DNA of 25,893 bases. It comes from Chara braunii (lineage: Eukaryota > Streptophyta > Charophyceae > Charales > Characeae). This document shows positions 17,818 through 25,893 of the stretch, piece by piece (the stretch's first letter is position 1; each line of letters begins with the position of its first letter). The DNA lies in NCBI GenBank assembly GCA_003427395.1, contig BFEA01000039.1, forward strand, positions 791,756 to 817,648. The letters run 5' to 3'. The notes beneath the pieces are model-generated. The model saw only the letters and a program-made list of their open reading frames with translations. It was not told the origin of the DNA and did not search any database. Both the position numbers and the translations under genes were made by a program.

Positions 17818-20800
17818 CTGCAGTCGCACACCACCATACCAACAATCCAACACGCCACAATCGCCAAAAAATGCCATTCATTAGAAATCCCAAAACCATC
17901 ACAACACATCAGTCGTTACACCGACGACAAATTTAATCCTCGTCACAATAGTATCAAAACATACACAGGATGCTGGACATATCCATTCAGTAATCGGCCT
18001 TTTTCAATGGCCCCATCCTGGATGCTGGACATATCAATTCAGTAATCGGCCATTTAAATGGCCCCATCCTACACGTATACAAACACAACTAAAGCCAGAT
18101 GTCAAAACAAATCCCCATGTCGTTGTAGAGGTCGGATGCTGAACGTAGTCCTTTCAGTAGCCCGCCACTTGAATGACCCCATCCTACACGTATTCAAACA
18201 AAAATAAAGCAAGCCATCAATCATAATTCCGCAGTCAATGGAACAGAATCAAATACGACCGATTTGAAATGCAGACGACGAAAATGTGGAGAAACTTATG
18301 AAGGTCGCTTACTTGATTTGTTCATGGGTCCCACCAGAGGTTGCATTAGAAATGGCCCAGGCAGCTTCCTTCTTGATATCGAATTCCGCAGTCGCCAACA
18401 AGTTGATCAGAGGAGGAATGATGTTGGCATCAACAACGGCCTGAAAGAGCACAGCAAAAGAGATACCCGGGTGAGCAGAGCAATCCAAAACAATGGCACC
18501 ATTACCACCATCTTCGACATTTCCACCATCGTCACATGAACCTAAAACCCAAACTCCTCACTGCTCAACAAAAGATATTCCAGTATAGGAGCGCAACAAA
18601 TGATTCCAGTACAAAAGCGCAACAAAAGAGATTCCAAGATGAGCCATGCAGTCCAATACAAAGGCAGCATTACCACCACGTAAGACGAATCGCCAGATGA
18701 AACTAAACACCCATTTCATCACTGCTCCAGGGAATAACACACCCTCGCAAGATGGTGAATCAGAAGACGCTCGGGGGTACGTAGACATATCGCACTGTCG
18801 AGTTACCTGACCATAGTACATGTGCCATCCCCTCTTTCAAATCCAATATCTCCATTGTAACTGTCGATTTGGCACCCATTGACACAGCTAAAAACAAACA
18901 CAGAGCTTATTGCGGGAGAACCGGAAGTAAAATCGAAAACCCCGCGCAATTTTCCACAAGAGGTCTGACAAAGAGACCGTCACATTTGGGTAATGGAGGT
19001 GCCCCTCACCCCCCGGCCACCGTTTCAATACCCCGAAAACGCGATCTGGAGAAGAGACACCAACCTAACACAAGACGACGAATCGTTCTTAGAAAGATGA
19101 TTGACAGCAAGAACCCGGGATTACACAAATCAGTCACCTGGATTTGATCTTTGTTGCCAGCGGTAATATTGGAGATCGTCCAGCAAGCTTCCTTCTTGAT
19201 GCTCTTCTTGTGATTGTTCTTCAGCAGCTCCAGCAGACAAGGGAGTGCCTGGTTATTGATGATAATCTGCCGAAAAACAGAACACAGTACAGATCATTCG
19301 TCATCAACTCTCACTGCTGTACACCGCAAGAACACCGTTCACACCATTGCCAAAATCACACTCAGCCGAGACAGCATTTAACACAGCCTCCAAACTGAAT
19401 TTCCTGTTGGCTTCCTTCAACTCGTATGGTCTCCCCCTCAACATGCACGAAATCCATGCCACCATCGTGGAGCATGCAACACATCCAACACATCCAACAA
19501 CTTAAGACAGCTGGTCGTCGTACTCCCACCCCTTGGTCAGCTTTTTCAACCTCTCTCGCCCAACCATCGCCGTCCTATTAAACATTGTGCTACATTATGC
19601 TATCACGTGTCCATGCCAACCAAACGAAATGGGCTCCAGAAGTAAACGAATGCTATCACGTGTCCATGCCAACCAAACGAAATGGGTTCCAGAAGTAAAC
19701 GAAAGGCTTCCTGAAGTGAATAAAAGGGGTAGGGGTTTTAAACGAAGAGGTACCACTGCCTACCTACCACGAGTCTCACCGATCATGGAATCTCAAACGG
19801 AAGGGTTACGAAAGCAAAAAAAAGACGTACCGGTTTTCAACGAAAAGCCCATGTACTGACGAACAAAACAGATAATAAGAAAAATGGTTCCTACAATGAC
19901 ATTAAGCCATGGAATCCAGTAGCTAAAAAGAATGTAGAGCCATATATCCCATCAGAAAGGGTAAAAGGAGCTTTACGAAAGTAAATTTAACGGGTACCGG
20001 TTTTCGACGAAAGGGTTTCGGAAGTAAATGAAAAGAGGTACCATTTCCTGCCTACCATGAGTGTCAACGATCATGGAATCTCAAACGAAAGGGTTACGAA
20101 AGTAAATGTACCGGTTTTCAACAAAAAGGCACCATTGCCTATACACCTCTAGTCTCAATGATAATGGAATCTCACCTGTGTTTGCACGTCATCCCCAGTG
20201 ACAATGTTTCCGACAGTTCTCAGGGCGGGAATCAACACTGTTGCGGAAGGATACCTGGACCACACATTCCGTAGGAGAAAAAGGGGAAAAAAACGAAGGA
20301 CTTTGTTAGTCACTCAAAAAAACTACGTTAGTCAATCAAATAACATATCACCATGGTCCAGCCGACGCCTTCAAAGATTACACTTCATCGATGCGTACAG
20401 GATCATTGGTACCACAGAAAGCAACACTTCAACGAGAAACAATGCAAACAGAGACACCACATTCGCTAACGAATACCACAAACCGTACATAACCGGAAGA
20501 AGACGGCTTTTAATTAACAATATCAACTCAGCGAACCCACACAAAGCACAGTTTGCTGTTTGTCTTTCACATCGTTCTTTGTTTCTACCTAGGTTTGTGA
20601 TTGAAGCCAGAAGCCGCACTGGAGATAGACTCACATGAGAAGTTCAACCAGACGTCTGCACACTCCAGCATCGATGACGGCTTGAATCTTGTCGTTCGTC
20701 CCATCCGACAAATATGATAATGCCCAGCAGGCATCAGTGAGAACCTCCTCGTCTGTGGAATGAATCAATCTCTCCAGTGCAGGCAGTGCTGGCTTTGACT

Positions 20801-23800
20801 GCAAAAAGAAGGCCAAAATAAACGAAACGCATCAGAAATCCCACCTTCCAGCACTGACATTATTCAACAAGAGACATCCTCTACATCAACTTCAAGTACT
20901 CCAAGTAACGAGAAAAACAGCAACAGCAGCGACGGCTTACCTGCTCGAAAGATGGCTGAGGCTTGCCACGGCAGAAATTCGACAGAGTCCAGGTAGCGTT
21001 CCTGAGCATGGATGGTTTCGCATTGTCATTCAGTTGAGCAAGCAACGGCTGCAAAGCACCGTGGCTAAGGACAAGATCTCTGCACTTCGGCGAATCTCCA
21101 GCAATATTACCCAGCGCCCAAACGGCCTGCAAATCAAGGAACAAAACCGAAAAGTTTATCTTCAGTACAGACAAGACCAAACAGGTACACTAAAAACGTA
21201 ACCAAGGCTATCCCATTGCCCTAACTTATAAGACGTCACTAACAGGCCTGGCTCAGTTGGCACCCACATGAACTGTTGAAATACATACCTGAGTGCGAAT
21301 CCAGATGCAGCAAGATTACCAAAACATACTTTAAATTACTTAGGGCGGCCAACTAAGAAAAAAGAAGCGTCATCATCGGGCCTAGATCAGTTGGCACTGC
21401 CATGAACGACTGACATAGAGATCCGAGTAACAACTTGCTACAGCCTTCCCCCGGACATAACGCACCCTGGAAGTGAACGTATACGAGGTACGTTTCCGGC
21501 CTGATAGTCTAAATAATGGTGCGCTGTGCTCAGGGGAAGATGGTAGTGAATTACCAGAGTCCAGATGCAAACAGATTACCAAAACAACATAATCATGAAT
21601 TACCTAGGGACGGTCACAGAAAGATCAGCGAAACCATTCATGAGAAAAGCAGCTTACAAGGAGCACGGTAGAGCGGTGTGATCGTCGCAACGATAGGAAC
21701 AACAAGAAAGTGGCTCCACAGTCTAAGGTAAGTGCAGCAGAACAAAGCACGCACGGTAAGGACAAGCCCTAGCACGAAAAGCACCCATTGGAGGAACATA
21801 CAGAGCACGGGAGGGAGCACACATTGGAGAAACAAGCAACAGATTACGATCAATGGAAAGAGTGCAAATCAAGACGACGGTGGAATGGAAAGGAAGCTAA
21901 GCAGTGAGGAAAAGATCAATGTGACGAAAAGTCTCACCGCAACACCGCAAACAAAAATCCATCATAAAGACTGATACGAACGGGAAGCAACCCCCCTGCT
22001 CAACGGCCCAACGTAATAAACCCCTCCTCACCATCACATCATCACGCAAGGAAACAGCCTTGTAATCTCTGCACGGGGTGACTGTTAACATTCGTGAACC
22101 CTCTCCCAGAAACGGACGTCTATCGTGGTCGAATGAACACTTAGTTTTCATAAAGCCATGCACACTATACAGACAACCCCGGATGCCTCAAAAGACGAGG
22201 TAAACATCACTGCAATAATCCCCTCCTCACCATCACATCATCACGCAAGGAAACAGCCTTATGATCTCTGCACGGGATGACTGTTAACATTCGTGAACCC
22301 TCTCCCTGAAACGGACGTCTCTCGTGGTCGAATGAACACTTAGTATTCATAAATCCATACACACTACACAGGCAACCGGGGGAAGCCTCGAAAGAAAAGG
22401 TAGACATCACTGCATAATTCGGAGAGGAGATCAAGTCGCCCATTCAAGTACGCAGCCTGATGCCTCGAGAGACGAAGTGAACATCACTGCATCATTCGAA
22501 GACACAATCAACTCGTCCATTCAAGTATGCAGCCTGATTATCTCTGCATCGGATACAGGTTTGAATTCATAAAACCTCTCACATCATCATCATGTCTTTT
22601 ACAGTCAGTCACATTAACACTCGCTCCGTATTAAAGCCATACAAAACACCCTGTACAGACAAGCCACAGGATGAATCGACGAACACGTCAAACCAGCCGA
22701 TTAAGGCACAATTCGAAAGGGACGGAGCGACGAACACGTCAACCTACCCGATGAAGGTTCAAGGACACAAAAACGAACACTGCAGGAAAGAAGATCACTG
22801 ACCACATCAGAAAAGGGGTCGCGCAATAGCACGACAAATCACACGAAAGCGAGACCAGACCAGAAGCCAAAATCCCCTCAACGGCAGAGCCCGATTCCCA
22901 CATTCACGAAGGAAATCCCCTTCACGGCAGAACCCGATACCCACATTCACAAAGAATTTCCATAGGCAGTGACTCAAATACACCCTTCAAGTTCTACATC
23001 CAAAAACGCGTCGAAGGGCCACTATCTCTCCATCGGAGGGCTGCATACCTGCTCTCTCACGTCGTCGCTTGGAGAACTGAGAAGATGGACGAAGATCGGC
23101 ACTGCATCGTGCTCAATGACGACCCGAGTGTGATCTGATGTTCCAGAGGCAATATTTGTCAATGCCCAGGCCGCCTCGAACTGCACCAACATCCATCATG
23201 CCCGAGAACGGCACACCACGAATTAGCAATCAAATAACACAGCAAACATACGAGGCAAATGATACCGTGCTCCCTTGAATACGAAAACAATGACACGTAA
23301 GGTAGAAAGTCTGAACAAAAAAAAAAGTGGGAAAGTGGCGGTAATTAAATTTCGATATTCCCTAATTAAATTTAAAATGACATCTCTCCTTGACAATGAT
23401 GACACAGAAGGCCCGCGACTTCACCTGCCGCTGGCCAATTAACAGGAGTGACGACTGCGTTCTAGAAAACATCAAGGAAGCTCAGGCCACCTTATTTTCT
23501 TCCCATACTGATATTACCATAATTTTTAATGAGGTACCGAGATTGGCTCGTTCTCTGTAAAATGGCATCTCCCCTTGACAAGCACAGAGAAGAGGTTACC
23601 ATAATTTCTAAGGAGTTAGCGGCATTGGCTCGTTCCCTGTAAAATGGCATCTACCCTTCTCGGCATTGAAAATTACATGCGATTAGGAACGTCCATGCTC
23701 ATCACAGGAATGTGATTAGAAACGTCCATACTCATCACAGGAATGTGATTAGGAACGTCCGTACTCATCACAGGATTGTGATTAGGAACGTCCATACTCA

Positions 23801-24957
23801 TCACAGGATTGTGATTAGGAACGTCCATACTCGTCACAAGAATATATAGTGGCTACTATCCAAAGTCGTACTCCAAAACTGCATAAATCACAGGACTCCT
23901 GCTCTAAAAACCCCACAACAACGAGAGGTGTTAAGCAGAATACATAATTCGGAGAAATTCAGACTCGTTCAACTAGGATCTTACTTGATAAAAGTTACAT
24001 TACCTGCAGTTGAGGAAAGTCGTACTTCTGCAGGAATTGCACAAACCGCGGAACGACTCCAGCTCTGATGACCTCCTCAATAGGCGGACTCCTCTCTGCA
24101 GAAGTAGACAGCCATGTACACACAAACACCGTCCTTCAGACATCAAGGCGCAGTTCTGCCATGCGAATAAGAAAACCTGCCGCGAGCTGGGGTACCTAGG
24201 AGAACAGAGCACCGCGAGCCAGTCCACCTATACCCGTAGGAGAAGAGGGCACCGTTACTCGGTAATAAAGAGGTAATGTTCGCAGAAGAATAGAAAAGCC
24301 TGCCGAGAGCTATTGCATCTACAAAAACCACAATACTGTAAACGTGGGAACATAACACTTCCCAATAGAAAAACCTGCCGAGACCTCTAAACACCGTATA
24401 TCACACTTCCCAATAGAAAAGCCTGCCGATAGAAAGTGTTATGTTCCCACGTATGTCACAAAAAAGCGATTTTCCCAATACAAGAGAAGGAATAGAACAT
24501 AACACTCCAAAGATGTACATATACCATGCAGACTGCTGGAATTCTACCTCTCCACCTCCCCATGAAGCAAACAACGCGGTTATTGCAGCTGTAATTACCG
24601 ATCTCATTTCTGAAATACGAAAATCAAGAAAACAAATTAGAGATCCAGAATGCTTTATAGCAAGGACGTACTCGGACGCCAACGCGGGAATCGAACAAGA
24701 AAACGACTACCTGTTCCAACTACGCCACAAGAAATCTCTGGTTCACCACTGCCTCTACAAGACGGCCTCTCCAGATCATTCTCTCATCGTACCATCTCTT
24801 CGTCGTTCTAATAATGTTACTATAAGACTCTTCGCTCCCGACCAATTCCCCACTCACCGATAGACAACAGTTTCCTGAACGAAGTCGTCGCCTCCAATTG
24901 CTGTTGAGGGTTTTCTGCCCAAACTCCTTGGGCCATCTGAGGAATCAACTCAAGTTG
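17432..24957 (-). CDS. Importin subunit alpha (karyopherin alpha), 5'-partial, nine exons
   Basis: Importin alpha binds classical nuclear localisation signals in the cytoplasm and links cargo to importin beta for entry through the nuclear pore. Coding exons on the minus strand: 24957-24858, 24095-24004, 23180-23049, 21126-20941, 20798-20635, 20254-20176, 19266-19138, 18440-18313, 17817-17436 (TAA 17438-17436). All eight introns are GT...CAG, and phases match at every junction, giving about 463 residues. The armadillo signature W-x3-N recurs ([35 protein letters not shown]), with the usual exception ACWALSY in repeat 5; these Trp/Asn ladders form the NLS groove. The C-terminus ([18 protein letters not shown], acidic stretch, terminal GFQFG) is plant type. 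Plant proteins are about 530 residues; the missing roughly 70 would hold the Arg/Lys-rich importin-beta-binding domain, which I could not find in 24958-25893. No frameshift or internal stop was seen. The paralog (IMPA number) cannot be assigned. Confidence 0.96.
17968..18195. repeat. Intronic 52-bp tandem repeat plus a third dispersed copy
   Basis: GGATGCTGGACATATC starts at 17968 and 18020, with TTCAGTAATCGGCC and AATGGCCCCATCCT in each unit. A diverged third copy starts at about 18133 (GGATGCTGAACGTAG) and ends CCCCATCCTACACGTATTCA, matching the flank of copy 2 (CCCCATCCTACACGTATACA). It lies in the last coding intron. Confidence 0.85.
18313..18440 (-). CDS. Importin-alpha exon H: ARM8
   Basis: 128 nt: [42 protein letters not shown], plus AA of a split Lys codon. 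Carries the minor-site Trp/Asn pair (AAWAISN). Donor GTAAGC. Confidence 0.96.
19138..19266 (-). CDS. Importin-alpha exon G: ARM7
   Basis: 129 nt, 43 codons, phase 0 at both ends: [18 protein letters not shown], then [19 protein letters not shown], ending DQIQ. Carries a Trp/Asn pair of the minor NLS site. Donor GTGACT is the weakest of the set. Confidence 0.96.
19598..19703. repeat. Intronic 53-bp tandem duplication
   Basis: TGCTATCACGTGTCCATGCC starts at 19598 and 19651; the copies differ by only one or two bases (GGGCTCC versus GGGTTCC), so the duplication is recent. Confidence 0.95.
19734..20174. repeat. Intronic repeat family reaching the exon F splice donor
   Basis: Three related blocks share ACCGGTTTTCAACGAAA-type, GGTACCA-type and AGTCTCAxxGATCATGGAATCTCA motifs: the last motif occurs at 19771, 20059 and about 20150. 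The third block ends at the splice donor of exon F. Confidence 0.75.
20176..20254 (-). CDS. Importin-alpha exon F: ARM6
   Basis: 79 nt: G completing Met, then [16 protein letters not shown] and [10 protein letters not shown]. Arg replaces the groove Trp in this repeat (ALRTVGN), as is usual for importin alpha. Donor GTGAGATTCC lies in a repeat family (see findings). Confidence 0.95.
20635..20798 (-). CDS. Importin-alpha exon E: ARM5
   Basis: 164 nt: [37 protein letters not shown] and [10 protein letters not shown], plus AT of a split Met codon. The Tyr replacing Asn in ACWALSY is normal for this repeat. Donor GTGAGT. A seemingly earlier stop (ATG TGA) is intronic. Confidence 0.96.
20941..21126 (-). 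CDS. Importin-alpha exon D: ARM3-ARM4
   Basis: 186 nt, 62 codons, phase 0 at both ends: [17 protein letters not shown] through [16 protein letters not shown] to FEQ. Carries two Trp/Asn pairs of the major NLS-binding site. Donor GTAAGC; acceptor after a pyrimidine-rich tract. Confidence 0.97.
22014..22411. repeat. Intronic 199-bp tandem duplication
   Basis: CCCCTCCTCACCATCACATC starts at 22021 and 22220. The copies share long near-identical stretches (CATCACGCAAGGAAACAGCC, CGTGAACCCTCTCCC, GTGGTCGAATGAACACTTAG). A shorter sub-unit (GATGCCTC...GACGAGGTAAACATCACTGCA) recurs a third time at about 22459-22495, followed by a 77-bp-type repeat ending near 22540. Confidence 0.9.
23049..23180 (-). 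CDS. Importin-alpha exon C: ARM2-ARM3
   Basis: 132 nt, 44 codons, phase 0 at both ends: [18 protein letters not shown] through [12 protein letters not shown]. Contains the first NLS-groove Trp/Asn pair (W and N of AAWALTN). Donor GTATGC. Confidence 0.96.
23514..23665. repeat. Intronic 82-bp tandem duplication
   Basis: TTACCATAATTT starts at 23514 and 23596; both units continue to GGCTCGTTCYCTGTAAAATG and GCATCT. A fragment of the same unit (AAAATGACATCTCTCCTTGA) occurs earlier at about 23375. Confidence 0.85.
23679..23842. repeat. Intronic 33-bp minisatellite, five copies
   Basis: TGTGATTAG-type unit starts at 23711, 23744, 23777 and 23810 with an earlier partial unit at about 23679; period exactly 33. 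Each unit contains TGTGAT and ATCACA, which are reverse complements. Copies differ at single positions. Confidence 0.95.
24004..24095 (-). CDS. Importin-alpha exon B: ARM1 end/ARM2 start
   Basis: 92 nt encoding (E)[17 protein letters not shown] and [13 protein letters not shown]. Acceptor TTCTGCAG, donor GTAATG. Matches the strongly conserved RSPPIEEVI segment of importin alpha. Confidence 0.95.
24342..24452. repeat. Intronic inverted repeat, 19-bp perfect arms, 73-bp loop
   Basis: The left arm ACGTGGGAACATAACACTT (24342-24360) is exactly complementary to the right arm AAGTGTTATGTTCCCACGT (24434-24452). The loop contains two direct copies of CTTCCCAATAGAAAAxCCTG. A related half-site (GAACATAACACT) recurs at about 24497. 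Confidence 0.95.
24670..24734 (-). ncRNA. tRNA/SINE-like A-box and B-box pair
   Basis: On the minus strand TGGCGTAGTTGG (24727-24716) fits the Pol III A box and GTTCGATTCC (24696-24687) fits the B box. They start 31 bases apart, closer than in an intact tRNA (about 44 or more). The T-stem pairs badly, and no anticodon arm can be drawn. It is therefore a degenerate tRNA or tRNA-derived SINE head inside an importin intron, on the same strand as the gene. Confidence 0.45.
24858..24957 (-). CDS. Importin-alpha exon A (first in window): linker/ARM1
   Basis: Encodes [16 protein letters not shown] through FRKLLSI plus one base of the next codon (100 nt, ends phase 1; the G joins AG to give Glu in [12 protein letters not shown]). 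Acceptor GTGCAG, donor GGTGAGT. It starts in phase 0, so at least one further coding exon lies upstream. Confidence 0.93.
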
Positions 24958-25893
24958 CTGCACAAAAACAACATTCAAATGCCACAAGACAAAAACCAAC
25001 ATTAGATCTCCTACGAACGACGGATTGACGGGTAAGTCCATACACTATGGTATAATGAAACCAACGACAGCGTACAAATCGCAAGGCAGACCAAGAGGCA
25101 ACAAATGGAATGAAAACAGATGGCAAGACAAAAATAAAAGGTCCCGTGCGCCGACTACCGTCTTCATCCGAAGAAAAACGCCCGCTCATTATCTCCGCAT
25201 CTGGTCTGGAAGTAGCCCCAAATACACCAATAACGGGCGTTCTGTTCGTGTGAACACGGTAGCAGGGAGAGGCCAGCAAAGACTCCGACGAAACAGATAA
25301 GAGCAGTGTACACGCCTGCGATTCCGTCTTCACCCGAATAGAACGCTCAGTTATTGTGGGTGTATCTGGACTGAAATGTGCAGCAAATGCGGATCTCACC
25401 ACTGGGCGTTCTAATCGGATAAAGACATCAGGACGATGAGACGAATGGTTAAACGAAAATCGGAATCGAGAGGAAAAGGGATTCAAGACGGGGCCCATAA
25501 CGCAATTGATTATCTGATAAACAGGAAAAGCAAATTAACAAAACAGTAGGACACTCCCCAAAGTCATTCGACGGACCGATCTCCGTCACAGGATGAACAA
25601 GACGGGTTACGAAAAAGAGAATCTATAACAATGCAGTGATTTGACCAAGTACCAACCCGAAAATATCAAAACCCCTACAGGGAGTTCGAGATCTTTCCCG
25701 ATAACAGATGCAACGACACGTCAGAAGGAGAGGACGATTTGAAAAGGTAAGAACATGACCACCGACAGAAAGAAAAAAGTCATCACGTAAGGGGAAGAAG
25801 AATGCACGGAAGGAGTTAACAAAAGAGGGAGACGTACAAACAGCAGCTACCTTCACGGCACAGAGAATCATTCGAATGAAATCGAACAAACGT
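24958..25893. other. Intron upstream of the first visible importin exon (continues off the edge)
   Basis: Ends in a proper CAG acceptor at 24960-24958. I searched the minus strand for an Arg/Lys-rich importin-beta-binding exon and saw none, so this intron probably runs off the right edge. Confidence 0.7.
25158..25412. repeat. Diverged direct duplication, about 166-169 bp offset
   Basis: CCGTCTTCATCCGAA at 25158 recurs as CCGTCTTCACCCGAA at 25324. GGGCGTTCT recurs at 25235 and 25404, with several matching blocks between. It lies in the intron upstream of the first visible importin exon. Confidence 0.6.

Noticed and set aside
20150-20640. Plus-strand 146-codon frame at 20198-20638
   Set aside because: It overlaps importin exons F and the end of E on the opposite strand; the minus-strand exons are clearly the coding ones.
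23700-23842. CRISPR-like array from the 33-bp repeat
   Set aside because: Units are contiguous with no variable spacers, lie in a eukaryotic intron, and no cas genes exist; it is a minisatellite.

Overview
The window looks like nuclear DNA from a streptophyte (a land plant or, perhaps more likely, a large-genome charophyte green alga). The evidence is one plant-type importin-alpha gene with eight verifiable GT-AG introns, U2 snRNA-derived copies with the plant-type 5' end (ATACCTTTCTCGG), a U6-derived copy, and a fragment of the chloroplast gene psbH inside AT-rich nuclear-looking sequence. The species cannot be named from the sequence alone.

Layout. 1-966: two U2-derived pseudogenes on the minus strand, one with a poly(A) tail, flanking inverted GGTCCCACT arms and a period-15 A/G minisatellite. 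1630-1944: an assembly artefact, with a Nextera mate-pair junction adapter, a chimeric piece and a single N between two identical 95-bp copies. 1945-4650: no recognisable gene; a CACTA-like transposon terminus and a 99-bp tandem duplication. 4650-6660: AT-rich; a 111-bp tandem duplication, a psbH-like plastid insertion and a short frame-split ORF. 6660-9650: decayed repetitive DNA with a weak Ty1/copia-like motif, a striking 20-bp-arm palindrome and four consecutive two-copy tandem duplications. 9650-12580: unassigned, with 28-bp and 33-bp minisatellites. 12580-12701: a poly(A)-tailed U6 retropseudogene. 12702-17431: no recognisable coding sequence, C/A-rich on the plus strand, probably 3'UTR/intron of the importin gene or intergenic.

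17432-24957 (minus strand): importin-alpha (karyopherin alpha). Nine coding exons were read by hand and join in consistent phase into about 463 residues that cover the armadillo repeats and the C-terminus. The N-terminal importin-beta-binding exons lie beyond the right edge. A perfect 5' splice site follows the stop codon by four bases, which suggests a 3'UTR intron. The introns hold many local tandem repeats, a 19-bp inverted repeat and a tRNA/SINE-like A-box/B-box pair.

Only the importin-alpha gene is a confident protein-coding gene. The rest is mostly repeats, retrocopies and unassigned DNA; most long reading frames there match nothing recognisable and are treated as chance. No bacterial-type system, CRISPR array or operon is present.
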